From Bradyrhizobium rifense (GTDB lineage Bacteria; Pseudomonadota; Alphaproteobacteria; Rhizobiales; Xanthobacteraceae), in contig NZ_VSSS01000052.1 of NCBI RefSeq assembly GCF_008123425.1, positions 1 to 64,000 of the forward strand: a DNA stretch of 64,000 nucleotides, in the 5' to 3' direction. Of the stretch, positions 34,508-43,982 are shown piece by piece. Position numbers and translations under genes: made by a program. A model generated the notes under the pieces. The model saw only the letters and a program-made list of their open reading frames with translations, ran no database searches and was not told the DNA's origin. Numbering within the stretch: the first letter of the stretch is position 1; each line of letters opens with the position of its first letter.

Positions 34508-34775
34508 CGCGCCCTCCCTTGCACTTCAAAGCTCACCCGAATTCCCCAAGGATGCGGCAGGATGCGGGGCAAGACGCATCCGTGCACGCGAAGTCACTGC
34601 GTGCATGAACACGTTGGGCGTTCAGCAATTCCGGGACATCAGATTTGAATCGTTCGAAACATTTCGAGTTCCGACGATCCGCTGCGCGAGCAGAACCCGT
34701 GACGACTACGGAGTTACGCCGCTGCTCGTGTGTGCTAGCAACTGGTCCGGATCTCTATGACGGCCGGGGCGAGCG

Positions 34776-34868
34776 ATGACCACCTTCAACCGCATCTTCA
34801 CGACAGAGCGCCTGCTCCAGATCATCGTCATTCTGGCGGCGACGGTCGCGATGAAGCTGATGGGCTGA
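34776..34868 (+). CDS. Possible 30-residue membrane microprotein
   Basis: ATG 34776 encodes MTTFNRIFTTERLLQIIVIL then AATVAMKLMG and stop, a single hydrophobic helix with a polar N-terminus. It ends 12 bases before the convergent cbbR stop. A GGGGCGAG stretch could serve as a weak ribosome site. It is too short for a firm call. Confidence 0.3.
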   Translation: MTTFNRIFTTERLLQIIVILAATVAMKLMG

Positions 34869-34879
34869 GCGCCGACACG

Positions 34880-35857
34880 CTATCGCTCGCCGAACTCGGG
34901 CAATTCGGGCAGATAGTTCGAGCCTTCCGAGCCCAAAAAATCGAACATCGCCTGCGCCGGCGGCAGCAGCACCTTGTCGCTGCGGCGGATCACGTACCAT
35001 TGCCGGACGATCGGCAGGCCTGCGACGTCGAGCACGATGAGGCGGCCTTCGGCAAGCTCATGCGCCACCGTATGCGCCGAGATGAAGGCGATGCCGAGCC
35101 CTGCGATCACCGCCTGCTTGATGGTCTCGTTGCTGCTCATCTCCATGCCGATGATCGGCTCGAGATCGGACTTCTGGAACATCCCCTCCATCAGCGTGCG
35201 CGTGCCTGATCCCGGCTCGCGGGTGAGGAAGGTCTCGTGCACGAGATCGGTCAGGCTCAGGCCTGAATCCTTCTCCAGCCAATGCCCCTTGCGCGCGACG
35301 ATGATGTGCGGATTGCGTCCGAGCTGACGGACGTCGACGCTGACGTCGGCCGGTGGCCGACCCATCACCGCGAAATCGAGATCGTAGCCATGCATGGCCT
35401 CGCGGATCTCCTCGCGGTTGCCGACGGTCAGCTTGATCTCGATCTTCGGTGAGCGCTTGGAGAACGCCGCGATCGCGTGCGGCACGAAATATTTCGCGGT
35501 CGAGACTGCGCCGAGATGCACCGTGCCGCCGGTCTTCCCTGCGAGCAGATCAAGCGCGCCCTGGCAGTCGGCGATCGCGGCTTCGACGCGTTCGGCGAGC
35601 GCCAGCACCTCCTTGCCGGCCTCCGTCAGCAGCATGCCGTCGCCGGTCCGCTGCACCAGCGGCAGGCCGGCGAGGTCCTGAAGCTGCCGCAGCTGCTGGG
35701 TTACGGCCGGCTGGGTCAGCCCGAGCTGGGTCGAGGCCGCGGTGACGCTGCCCTTGGCCGAAAGCGCCGCAAGCGAGCGCAACTGCCGGATCGTCAGATG
35801 CCGGAGCTGGGTCGCCGCATGGCCAGGGCCATTATAAGAAAATTCTTTGGCGCTCAT
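34880..35857 (-). CDS. cbbR: CbbR, LysR-type regulator of the Calvin cycle operon
   Basis: 325 residues. The LysR HTH (IRQLRSLAALSAKGSVTAAS, TQLGLTQPAVTQQLRQLQ) is followed by the two-lobed effector domain (HLGAVSTAKYFVPHAIAAF). CbbR proteins activate cbb operons in response to NADPH, RuBP, PEP or other metabolites. The gene is divergent from cbbF with a 119-base control region, the standard arrangement. The sequence is complete with no unusual features. Confidence 0.92.
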   Translation of the reverse strand: MSAKEFSYNGPGHAATQLRHLTIRQLRSLAALSAKGSVTAASTQLGLTQPAVTQQLRQLQDLAGLPLVQRTGDGMLLTEAGKEVLALAERVEAAIADCQGALDLLAGKTGGTVHLGAVSTAKYFVPHAIAAFSKRSPKIEIKLTVGNREEIREAMHGYDLDFAVMGRPPADVSVDVRQLGRNPHIIVARKGHWLEKDSGLSLTDLVHETFLTREPGSGTRTLMEGMFQKSDLEPIIGMEMSSNETIKQAVIAGLGIAFISAHTVAHELAEGRLIVLDVAGLPIVRQWYVIRRSDKVLLPPAQAMFDFLGSEGSNYLPELPEFGER

Positions 35858-35882
35858 TATGAATAGAAATTTTCCTTATTAA
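35836..35882. promoter_or_regulatory. cbbR-cbbF control region, candidate CbbR sites
   Basis: An AT-rich block in an otherwise GC-rich region spans the cbbR start. It contains AAGAAAATTCTT (35836-35847, a palindrome inside the first cbbR codons) and ATGAATAGAAATTTTCCTTA leading to TTAAG. These fit the loose T-N11-A / dyad character of LysR-type sites. Exact half-sites cannot be fixed by eye. Confidence 0.35.
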
Positions 35883-35976
35883 GCCGCCCCTGTCAATCTC
35901 CTCATGCCGGGACCGACCGCACCGACCTCCAAAACGGAGGGAACTGGATGCGGCGCCAGCAAGGGGATGGACGCAG

Positions 35977-37014
35977 ATGACCGGGCAACTCAGGCTGGAC
36001 GACCACCTTCAACGCTATTCCGAGACGGCGCCGCATGCGCTCGCGGTGGCGGCGGCAGTTGATGCCATTGCAGCCGCCGCAATCGAGATCTCCGACCTTA
36101 TCGGCACGGGGGGGCTCGCAGACGCCTCGGGCCTCACAACCGGCCGCAACAGCGACGGTGATCTCCAGCGTGACCTCGATGTGCAGGCGGATGCGATTCT
36201 GCGCCGCTGCCTCGGCAGGCTGCCGATCGCAGCACTTGCATCGGAGGAAATGCGCGAGCCTCAGATCGGCGACCGCGCGGCAAAGATCTGCGTCGCGATC
36301 GATCCGCTCGACGGTTCCTCCAACATCGATCTCAACATGACTGTCGGCACGATCTTCTCGATCCTGCCCGCGCCGGACGATCTCGGTCTCGCCTTCCATC
36401 AGCGCGGTTCGGCGCAACTGGCGGCGGGCTTCGTCACCTACGCTCCGCAGACCTCGCTGGTGCTGACGCTCGGCGACGGCGTCGACATCTTCACCCTCGA
36501 CCGCAAGGCCGGCTGCTTCCGTCTTGCGCGCAGCGCTGTGCAGATATCTGAGGCGTGCGACGAGTTCGCGATCAATGCGTCGAACCGCCGGCATTGGGAC
36601 GCGCCGGTGCGCGCCTTCGTCGACGAGTGTCTCGCCGGCGTCGATGGGCCCGCCAATCACAATTTCAATATGCGCTGGATCGGCTCGCTGGTCGCGGAGG
36701 CCTATCGCATTCTGACTCGCGGTGGCGTGTTCCTCTATCCCTGCGACGCGCGGCCCGGCTATGGCGACGGCCGCCTGCGCCTCGTCTACGAGGCACACCC
36801 GATGGCGATGATCATCGAGCAGGCCGGCGGCTCGGCCTCGACCGGACGCGAGCGCATCCTCGATCTCTCGGCGCAAAACCTGCATCAGCGCGTGCCGCTG
36901 GTCATGGGCTCCAGCAACGAGGTTAGGCGTGTCGCCGAACTGCACTGCGATCCGCTGTTGGTCGCCAGCGTCTCTGCGCCGCTGTTCGCGCGGCGCGGTT
37001 TCTTCCGGTTGTGA
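35977..37014 (+). CDS. cbbF: Fructose-1,6-bisphosphatase class I
   Basis: 345 residues. It hydrolyses fructose-1,6-bisphosphate (and probably sedoheptulose-1,7-bisphosphate) in RuBP regeneration. The metal-binding motif DPLDGSSNID is at 109-118, with an upstream ASEEM Glu pair, and YPCDARPGYGDGRLRLVYEA near the C-terminus. First gene of the cbb operon; the next gene starts 12 bases after its stop. Length and motifs are normal for CbbF. Confidence 0.95.
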   Translation: MTGQLRLDDHLQRYSETAPHALAVAAAVDAIAAAAIEISDLIGTGGLADASGLTTGRNSDGDLQRDLDVQADAILRRCLGRLPIAALASEEMREPQIGDRAAKICVAIDPLDGSSNIDLNMTVGTIFSILPAPDDLGLAFHQRGSAQLAAGFVTYAPQTSLVLTLGDGVDIFTLDRKAGCFRLARSAVQISEACDEFAINASNRRHWDAPVRAFVDECLAGVDGPANHNFNMRWIGSLVAEAYRILTRGGVFLYPCDARPGYGDGRLRLVYEAHPMAMIIEQAGGSASTGRERILDLSAQNLHQRVPLVMGSSNEVRRVAELHCDPLLVASVSAPLFARRGFFRL

Positions 37015-37026
37015 GCGAGGTGACCC

Positions 37027-37902
37027 ATGTCCAGGAAGCATCCGATCATCTCCATCACCGGTTCCTCCGGCGCCGGCACCACTTCAGTCAAGAAGACGTT
37101 TGAACAGATCTTCTTCCGCGAGAAGGTCAACGCCGTCTACATCGAAGGCGACGCGTTCCATCGTTACGACCGCGCCGAGATGCGCGTGCGCATGGCGCAG
37201 GAGGCCGAACGCGGCAACAAGCACTTCAGTCATTTCAGTCCGGACACCAATCTGTTCGAGGAGCTCGAGCGTGCATTCCGCGACTACGGCGAGACCGGCA
37301 CTGCGACGACGCGGCACTACGTCCACGACGCCGAGGAGTCAGCGCTGCATGGTGCGGCGCCCGGCACCTTCACCGAGTGGAAGCAGCTCCCGGAGAATTC
37401 CGATCTGCTGTTCTACGAGGGGCTGCATGGCGCCGTCGTCACCGACCGGGTCAATGTCGCCCGCTATGCGGACCTGAAGATCGGCGTCGTTCCTGTCATC
37501 AATCTCGAATGGATCCAGAAGCTGCACCGTGACCGCAGCGCCCGCGGCTATTCGACCGAAGCAGTCACCGACACCATTTTGCGGCGGATGCCCGATTACA
37601 TCCATTACATCTGCCCGCAGTTCACCGATACCGACATCAACTTCCAGCGCGTGCCGACGGTCGACACGTCCAATCCGTTCATCGCGCGCTGGATCCCGAC
37701 GCCTGACGAATCGATGGTCGTGATCCGCTTCAAGAATCCGCGCGGCATCGACTTCCCCTATCTGCTCTCGATGCTGCCGCACAGCTGGATGTCCCGCGCG
37801 AACTCGATCGTGTGTCCGGGCGCGAAGCTGGACCTCGCGATGCAACTGATCCTGACACCGCTGATCATGCAGCTCATCGAGCGCAAGCGAAACCTGAAGT
37901 GA
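37027..37902 (+). CDS. cbbP: Phosphoribulokinase
   Basis: 291 residues. It phosphorylates ribulose-5-phosphate to RuBP using ATP. The P-loop GSSGAGTT (12-19) and the EGDAFHRYDR substrate region are present, as in the proteobacterial octameric type. AGGTGACCC precedes ATG 37027. It lies between cbbF and cbbT in the operon. Confidence 0.95.
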   Translation: MSRKHPIISITGSSGAGTTSVKKTFEQIFFREKVNAVYIEGDAFHRYDRAEMRVRMAQEAERGNKHFSHFSPDTNLFEELERAFRDYGETGTATTRHYVHDAEESALHGAAPGTFTEWKQLPENSDLLFYEGLHGAVVTDRVNVARYADLKIGVVPVINLEWIQKLHRDRSARGYSTEAVTDTILRRMPDYIHYICPQFTDTDINFQRVPTVDTSNPFIARWIPTPDESMVVIRFKNPRGIDFPYLLSMLPHSWMSRANSIVCPGAKLDLAMQLILTPLIMQLIERKRNLK

Positions 37903-37918
37903 ACAAGGGGAGGACCTG

Positions 37919-39940
37919 ATGAACATCTCCGTCCACGCCGATGCCGACCTCACGGCGGTCGCGCACAACGATCTCGCCAACGCCGTCCGTTTCCTCGCGG
38001 TCGACGCCATCGAGACCTCGCAGTCCGGTCATCCCGGCCTGCCCATGGGCATGGCCGACGTCGCGACCGTGCTGTTCTCGCGCTTCCTCAAATTCGACTC
38101 GGCGCATCCGAACTGGCCGGACCGCGACCGCTTCGTGCTCTCGGCGGGCCACGGCTCGATGCTGCTCTATGCGTTGCTGTATCTGTCCGGTGGCGATGTC
38201 AGCCTCGACGACATCAAGGCGTTCCGGCAATGGGGCTCGAAGACGCCGGGCCATCCCGAATATGGCCACACGCCGGGCGTCGAGACCACGACCGGACCGC
38301 TAGGGCAGGGCATCGCCACGGCCGTCGGCATGGCGCTCGCCGAGCGGATGGCCAATGCGCGACATGGCGACGGCCTAGTCGATCACTTCACCTATGTGAT
38401 CGCCGGTGACGGCTGCCTGATGGAAGGCATCAGCCAGGAGGCGATCTCGCTCGCAGGTCACCTCCAGCTTGGCCGCCTGATCGTGCTGTTCGACGACAAC
38501 GGCATCTCGATCGACGGACCGACGTCGCTCGCGACCTCGGATGACCAACTGGCGCGCTTCGCTGCATCCGGCTGGTCGGTGCGCAGCGTCGACGGACACG
38601 ATCCCGAGGCCGTTGCGCAGGCTATCGCGGAGGAACGTGAGAGCGCAAAACCATCGCTGATCGCCTGCCGCACCATCATCGGTTATGGCGCGCCGGACCG
38701 GCAGGGTACCGAGAAGGCGCATGGCGCGCCGCTCGGCACCGAGCAGACCGCGGCGGCGCGGCGGACGCTTGGCTGGGATTATCAGCCGTTCGTGGTGCCT
38801 GTCACGATCCTGAAGGCGTGGCGGATGATTGGGCAGCGCGGGCAGGTGGATCGCCTCGCCTGGCTCGATCGTTACGAATGCGCGACGCCAGAGCAGCGTG
38901 ACCTCTTCATCGAGGGCAAGTCGGTTGCCCTGCCGAACGCCTATGCCCAGGCCTCGGCGAAATTGCGCGAACGCTTTGCCAGCGAGCGCCCGAAGCTCGC
39001 GACGCGGCAGGCTTCGCAACAGGTGCTCGACGGCATCGCGGGAACGATCCCCGGATTTGTCGGAGGCTCTGCGGACCTGACGCATTCGAACCTGACGCAC
39101 GCCAAGGCGCAGGCGCCTGTCCGACGTGATGCGTTCGCCGGTAATTACATCCACTACGGCATCCGCGAGCACGGCATGGCGGCCGCGATGAACGGCCTCG
39201 CGCTGCATGGCGGGTTCATTCCCTATGGCGGCACGTTCCTCGCCTTCTCCGACTACAGCCGGCCGGCGATCCGCCTTGCGGCTCTGATGCGGCTGCGCGT
39301 CATCCACGTGATGACCCATGACTCCATCGGCCTCGGCGAGGATGGTCCGACGCATCAACCGGTCGAGCATCTCGCCGCGCTTCGCGTCATTCCGAACCTT
39401 CTGGTGTTCCGCCCGGCCGACGCGGTCGAGACCCTGGAAGCCTGGGATTGCGCGCTCGAAGCGGAGGATCGTCCTTCCGTGTTGTGCCTGTCGCGCCAGG
39501 CGTTGCCGACCTTCCGCAGCGACGTCCGCGGCAGGAACCGGGTCGCGCGGGGAGCCTATGTGATTGTCTCGCCCGATGGCGGACGCGACGTGACGCTGAT
39601 GGCGACCGGCTCGGAAGTCTCGATCGCGCTGGAAGCGGCGCGCCTGCTTGCAACAGAGCATGTCCGCGCCGCCGTCGTGTCGGCGCCGTGCTTCGCCCTG
39701 TTCGAAGAGCAGCCGGACGATTATCGCGCCGCGGTTCTTGGCACGGCGCCGCGCGTCGGTATCGAGGCGGCCGTCGCCGGCGATTGGCATCGCTGGATCG
39801 GCGCTGAGGGCGAGTTCGTCGGCATGCGCGGCTTCGGTGCCTCGGCACCGGCTCCGGTGCTCTACCGCGAATTCGGCATCACGCCGCAAGGCGTCGCCGA
39901 GGCTGCCCGGCGGGCGATCGCCCGCGCCCGCAAGCAATAA
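37919..39940 (+). CDS. cbbT: Transketolase
   Basis: 673 residues, thiamine-diphosphate dependent, moving two-carbon units in the regenerative phase. SGHPGLPMGMAD, the TPP motif GDGCLMEGISQEAISLAGHL and DDNGISIDG, and the later GGTFLAFSDYSRPAIRLAAL and HDSIGLGEDGPTHQPVEHLA are all typical. GGGGAGGACCTG provides a strong ribosome site, 16 bases after cbbP. It is a full-length enzyme. Confidence 0.95.
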   Translation: MNISVHADADLTAVAHNDLANAVRFLAVDAIETSQSGHPGLPMGMADVATVLFSRFLKFDSAHPNWPDRDRFVLSAGHGSMLLYALLYLSGGDVSLDDIKAFRQWGSKTPGHPEYGHTPGVETTTGPLGQGIATAVGMALAERMANARHGDGLVDHFTYVIAGDGCLMEGISQEAISLAGHLQLGRLIVLFDDNGISIDGPTSLATSDDQLARFAASGWSVRSVDGHDPEAVAQAIAEERESAKPSLIACRTIIGYGAPDRQGTEKAHGAPLGTEQTAAARRTLGWDYQPFVVPVTILKAWRMIGQRGQVDRLAWLDRYECATPEQRDLFIEGKSVALPNAYAQASAKLRERFASERPKLATRQASQQVLDGIAGTIPGFVGGSADLTHSNLTHAKAQAPVRRDAFAGNYIHYGIREHGMAAAMNGLALHGGFIPYGGTFLAFSDYSRPAIRLAALMRLRVIHVMTHDSIGLGEDGPTHQPVEHLAALRVIPNLLVFRPADAVETLEAWDCALEAEDRPSVLCLSRQALPTFRSDVRGRNRVARGAYVIVSPDGGRDVTLMATGSEVSIALEAARLLATEHVRAAVVSAPCFALFEEQPDDYRAAVLGTAPRVGIEAAVAGDWHRWIGAEGEFVGMRGFGASAPAPVLYREFGITPQGVAEAARRAIARARKQ

Positions 39941-39954
39941 CAGGAGGACTCTTC

Positions 39955-41040
39955 GTGGCCCGTATCACTCTTCGCCAATTGCTCGATCATGCCGCCAGCC
40001 ACGGCTACGCGGTGCCGGCATTCAACATCAACAATATGGAGCAGGGCATCGCGATCATGCAGGCGGCGGCCGAGGTCGATGCGCCCGTCATCATCCAGGC
40101 TTCGCGCGGTGCCCGTAGCTATGCCGGCGATCTCATGCTTTCGCACATGATCGACGCGCTGGAGCGAACCTATCCGGACATTCCGCTCTGCATGCACCAG
40201 GACCACGGCAACGACGAGGCGACCTGTGCGTCGGCCATTGCCCACGGCTTTACCTCCGTGATGATGGACGGCTCGCTCAATGCCGACGCCAAGACGGCGG
40301 CCGACTACGACTACAACGTCGCGATCACCCGCCGCGTCGTCGATCTCGCGCATTGGGTCGGCGCCTCCGTCGAAGGAGAGCTCGGTGTGCTCGGCTCGCT
40401 CGAGCATGGTGGTGGTGAGCAGGAGGATGGACACGGCGTCGAGGGCAAGGTCAGCCACGACCAGTTGCTGACCGATCCCGACCAGGCCGTCGACTTCGTT
40501 CGCGCTACCAAGGTCGATGCGCTCGCCATTGCAATGGGCACCTCGCACGGCGCCTACAAATTCAGCCGCAAGCCGGATGGTGACATTTTGGCGATGCGGG
40601 TGGTCGAGGAGATCCACCGCCGGCTGCCGAATACGCACCTCGTGATGCACGGTTCCTCGTCGGTGCCGCAGCCACTGCAAGACATGTTCAACCAGTTCGG
40701 CGGCGAGATGCCACAAACCTGGGGCGTGCCGGTAGAAGAAATCGTGCGCGGCATCAAGAGCGGCGTGCGCAAGGTCAATATCGACACGGATTGCCGGCTC
40801 GCCATGACCGCCGTGTTCCGCAAGGTCGCCGCACAGAGCCGCAACGAGTTCGATCCCCGCAAATTCCTGAAACCCGCGATGGATGCGATGCGCGAGCTCT
40901 GCCGCGATCGTTTCGAGCAGTTCGGCACGGCGGGCCACGCCAGCAGGATCAAGGTCGTTCCCTTGAGCGAGATGGCGCGTCGCTATCGTACTGGCGAACT
41001 CGACCCGCGCACAGGCTCCCGCGAGCCGGTCGCAGCCTAG
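39955..41040 (+). CDS. cbbA: Fructose-bisphosphate aldolase class II
   Basis: 361 residues from GTG 39955 (AGGAGG nine bases upstream). This zinc-dependent aldolase makes fructose-1,6-bisphosphate and sedoheptulose-1,7-bisphosphate. Zinc and substrate motifs are visible as CMHQDHGND, VEGELGVLGSLEHGGGEQED, GTSHGAYKF and LVMHGSSSVP. It is of the CbbA subtype that accompanies cbb operons. Confidence 0.93.
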   Translation: MARITLRQLLDHAASHGYAVPAFNINNMEQGIAIMQAAAEVDAPVIIQASRGARSYAGDLMLSHMIDALERTYPDIPLCMHQDHGNDEATCASAIAHGFTSVMMDGSLNADAKTAADYDYNVAITRRVVDLAHWVGASVEGELGVLGSLEHGGGEQEDGHGVEGKVSHDQLLTDPDQAVDFVRATKVDALAIAMGTSHGAYKFSRKPDGDILAMRVVEEIHRRLPNTHLVMHGSSSVPQPLQDMFNQFGGEMPQTWGVPVEEIVRGIKSGVRKVNIDTDCRLAMTAVFRKVAAQSRNEFDPRKFLKPAMDAMRELCRDRFEQFGTAGHASRIKVVPLSEMARRYRTGELDPRTGSREPVAA

Positions 41041-41071
41041 TCATTCAGAGAGAGAAGAGCAGGAGAGAGCC

Positions 41072-42532
41072 ATGAATGCACATGCAGGAACTGTCCGCGG
41101 CAAGGAGCGCTATCGATCGGGCACGATGGAATACGCGCGCATGGGCTATTGGGAGCCCGACTATGTGCCAAAGGACACCGACGTCATCGCGCTGTTCCGC
41201 GTGACGCCGCAAGAGGGCGTCGACCCGATCGAGGCGTCGGCCGCCGTTGCCGGCGAATCCTCCACCGCGACCTGGACGGTGGTGTGGACCGACCGCCTGA
41301 CCGCTGCCGAGAAATATCGTGCAAAGTGCTATCGCGTCGATCCGGTGCCTGGCACGCCTGGCTCGTATTTCGCCTACATTGCCTATGACCTCGACCTGTT
41401 CGAACCGGGTTCGATCGCCAACCTGTCGGCCTCGATCATCGGCAACGTCTTTGGCTTCAAGCCGCTGAAGGCGCTCCGGCTTGAGGACATGCGCTTCCCG
41501 GTCGCTTATGTGAAGACATTCCAGGGCCCGGCGACCGGCATCGTGGTCGAGCGCGAGCGGCTCGACAAGTTCGGCCGGCCGCTACTGGGCGCAACGGTCA
41601 AACCGAAGCTCGGACTTTCGGGCCGCAACTACGGCCGCGTCGTCTACGAGGCGCTGAAGGGCGGGCTCGACTTCACCAAGGACGACGAGAACATCAACTC
41701 GCAGCCCTTCATGCATTGGCGCGACCGCTTCCTCTATTGCATGGAGGCGGTGAACCGCGCGCAGGCGGCCTCCGGCGAGGTGAAGGGCACCTATCTGAAC
41801 ATCACCGCCGGGACGATGGAGGACATGTACGAGCGCGCGGAGCTCGCCAAGGAGCTCGGGTCGTGCATCGTGATGATCGATCTCGTGATCGGCTACACCG
41901 CGATTCAGTCCATGGCGAAATGGGCGCGCCGCAACGACATGATCCTGCATCTGCATCGCGCCGGCCACTCGACCTATACGCGGCAGAAGAGCCACGGCGT
42001 GTCATTCCGTGTCATCGCCAAATGGATGCGGCTGGCTGGCGTCGACCACATCCATGCCGGCACCGTGGTCGGCAAGCTCGAAGGCGATCCCAACACCACG
42101 CGCGGCTATTACGACGTCTGCCGCGAGGATTTCAATCCGACCAGGCTCGAGCATGGCCTGTTCTTCGACCAGTCCTGGGCGAGCCTGAACAAGATGATGC
42201 CGGTTGCCTCCGGCGGCATCCATGCCGGCCAGATGCACCAACTGCTCGATCTGCTCGGCGAGGACGTCGTGCTGCAATTCGGCGGCGGCACCATCGGCCA
42301 TCCCATGGGCATTGCGGCGGGTGCGATCGCGAACCGTGTCGCGCTGGAGGCGATGATCCTCGCCCGCAACGAGGGGCGCGACTACGTCCACGAAGGGCCG
42401 GAAATCCTGGCCAGAGCGGCCGAGACCTGCACGCCGCTGAAGGCCGCGCTCGAGGTCTGGAAGGACGTGAGCTTCAACTATGAATCCACCGATACGCCGG
42501 ACTTTGTGCCGACCGCGCTCGAAACCGTTTGA
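41072..42532 (+). CDS. cbbL: RubisCO large subunit, red-type form IC
   Basis: 486 residues. CO2 fixation onto RuBP. The active-site Lys in GATVKPKLGLSGRN (Lys177), the carbamylated Lys in GGLDFTKDDE (Lys203), HLHRAGHSTYTR, and loop 6 with VVGKLEGD are all intact. The long N-terminus and sequence are those of proteobacterial form IC. One small departure is His in QPFMHWRDRF, where Arg is more common. It is followed 11 bases on by cbbS. Confidence 0.96.
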   Translation: MNAHAGTVRGKERYRSGTMEYARMGYWEPDYVPKDTDVIALFRVTPQEGVDPIEASAAVAGESSTATWTVVWTDRLTAAEKYRAKCYRVDPVPGTPGSYFAYIAYDLDLFEPGSIANLSASIIGNVFGFKPLKALRLEDMRFPVAYVKTFQGPATGIVVERERLDKFGRPLLGATVKPKLGLSGRNYGRVVYEALKGGLDFTKDDENINSQPFMHWRDRFLYCMEAVNRAQAASGEVKGTYLNITAGTMEDMYERAELAKELGSCIVMIDLVIGYTAIQSMAKWARRNDMILHLHRAGHSTYTRQKSHGVSFRVIAKWMRLAGVDHIHAGTVVGKLEGDPNTTRGYYDVCREDFNPTRLEHGLFFDQSWASLNKMMPVASGGIHAGQMHQLLDLLGEDVVLQFGGGTIGHPMGIAAGAIANRVALEAMILARNEGRDYVHEGPEILARAAETCTPLKAALEVWKDVSFNYESTDTPDFVPTALETV

Positions 42533-42543
42533 GGAGACATGAG

Positions 42544-42951
42544 ATGAAGCTGACGCAAGGGTGTTTTTCCTTCCTGCCCGACCTCACCGACGACCAGATC
42601 ACCAAACAGGTGCAGTATTGCCTCGCCAATGGCTGGGCGGTGAACATCGAGTTCACTGACGATCCGCATCCTCGCAACACCTATTGGGAGATGTGGGGCC
42701 TGCCGATGTTCGATCTCCAGGACGCTGCCGGCGTGATGATGGAGCTCGCCGAATGCCGCCGAGTGTACGGCGACCGTTACGTCCGTATCAGCGGCTTCGA
42801 CTCCAGCCACGGCTGGGAGTCGGTTCGGATATCCTTCCTTGTCAACCGTCCGCCGCAAGAGGCCGAGTTCGAGCTGGTGCGGCAGGAGGTTGGCGGGCGC
42901 GCAATCCGGTACAGCACCGTACGCAAGCCGGCTGCCCACGCTTCGCAATAA
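42544..42951 (+). CDS. cbbS: RubisCO small subunit
   Basis: 135 residues from ATG 42544, with GAGGAG eight bases upstream. LTQGCFSFLPDLTDDQI, the NTYWEMWGLPMFD segment and a C-terminal extension beyond ~110 residues mark the red-type form IC small subunit, whose tail forms the central-pore beta-hairpin. It assembles as L8S8 with CbbL. Confidence 0.95.
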   Translation: MKLTQGCFSFLPDLTDDQITKQVQYCLANGWAVNIEFTDDPHPRNTYWEMWGLPMFDLQDAAGVMMELAECRRVYGDRYVRISGFDSSHGWESVRISFLVNRPPQEAEFELVRQEVGGRAIRYSTVRKPAAHASQ

Positions 42952-43003
42952 CCATTCCTCTCCGCGCGGAGCGCTCCCTGCTCCGTATCCTTGGCGGACC
43001 ACT

Positions 43004-43030
43004 GCTTCGCCGCTCCCCCCGCGGCGAAGC
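43004..43030 (+). terminator. Hairpin between cbbS and cbbX
   Basis: GCTTCGCCGC (43004-43013) and GCGGCGAAGC (43021-43030) form a 10-bp perfect stem with a seven-base loop, followed by TCTTTTCTTC. This is terminator- or processing-like and sits 20 bases before the cbbX start. It could lower cbbX/cbbE expression relative to RubisCO or protect the 3' end of the cbbLS message. Confidence 0.55.
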
Positions 43031-43049
43031 TCTTTTCTTCGAGGTGCCG

Positions 43050-43982
43050 ATGCTCGACGTTCCCCATGCGACGACCACTGATGGCGGCGCGACCAATTTC
43101 GATCTCCGCAAGGAAGCCGAAGCGGCAGGGATCACCGACACGCTGCAGCAGCTCGAGCAGGAGTTAATCGGCCTGAAGCCGGTCAAGAACCGCGTGCGCC
43201 AGATCGCGTCGCTGCTGCTGATCGAACGCATCCGGCAGCGCGCCGGCCTCGCCTCCGCGCCGCCCACGCTGCATATGTCGTTCACAGGCAATCCCGGCAC
43301 CGGCAAGACCACCGTGGCGCTGCGCATGGCAAAGATCCTGCACGGCCTCGGTTTCGTGCGGCGCGGACAGGTGATCTCGGTGACGCGCGATGATCTCGTC
43401 GGGCAATATATCGGCCACACCGCGCCGAAGACCAAAGAGATCCTGAAGAAGGCGATGGGCGGCGTGCTCTTCATCGACGAGGCCTATTATTTGCACCGGC
43501 CCGACAACGAACGCGACTACGGCCAGGAGGCGATCGAGATCCTGCTCCAGGTGATGGAAAACCAGCGCGACGACCTCGTGGTGATCCTGGCCGGCTACGG
43601 CGAGCGCATGACGAGCTTCTTCGCCTCCAATCCCGGCTTCCGCTCGCGCATCGCCCATCACATCGACTTCCCGGATTATGCGGAAGCCGAGTTGCTGGTC
43701 ATCGCCGAGCTGATGTTGAAGGAGCGTGGCTATCGCCTCTCGGTGGCTGCGCGCGAGGCGTTCGAGAGGTATATCGCGCTGCGCCGGACCCAACCGTTCT
43801 TCTCTAATGCGCGCTCGATCCGCAACGCGGTCGATCGCATCCGGCTGCGGCAGGCCGATCGCCTGGTGTCGGATCTCGATCGCATGCTCGATGTCGTCGA
43901 CCTCGAAACCATCGATCCGGCGGATATCCTGGCGAGCCGCGTCTTCAGCGGCGGAGCCGATGCGCGGAGTGCAAAGCCATGA
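43050..43982 (+). CDS. cbbX: Red-type RubisCO activase CbbX
   Basis: 310 residues, an AAA+ ATPase that remodels inhibited red-type RubisCO by pulling on the CbbL C-terminus. Walker A is GNPGTGKT (80-87) and Walker B VLFIDEA (139-145); SRIAHHIDFPDY and the arginine-rich C-terminus are typical. ATG 43050 has GAGG five bases upstream; the frame is open further upstream but overlaps cbbS. Its stop overlaps the cbbE start (ATGA). Confidence 0.95.
   Translation: MLDVPHATTTDGGATNFDLRKEAEAAGITDTLQQLEQELIGLKPVKNRVRQIASLLLIERIRQRAGLASAPPTLHMSFTGNPGTGKTTVALRMAKILHGLGFVRRGQVISVTRDDLVGQYIGHTAPKTKEILKKAMGGVLFIDEAYYLHRPDNERDYGQEAIEILLQVMENQRDDLVVILAGYGERMTSFFASNPGFRSRIAHHIDFPDYAEAELLVIAELMLKERGYRLSVAAREAFERYIALRRTQPFFSNARSIRNAVDRIRLRQADRLVSDLDRMLDVVDLETIDPADILASRVFSGGADARSAKP

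Noticed and set aside
38375..39937. 520-codon minus-strand frame
   Set aside because: Antisense of cbbT; the transketolase motifs on the plus strand settle it.
42684..43049. Longer N-terminus for cbbX
   Set aside because: The extra frame only overlaps cbbS out of frame; the family starts at the ATG 43050 with a ribosome site.
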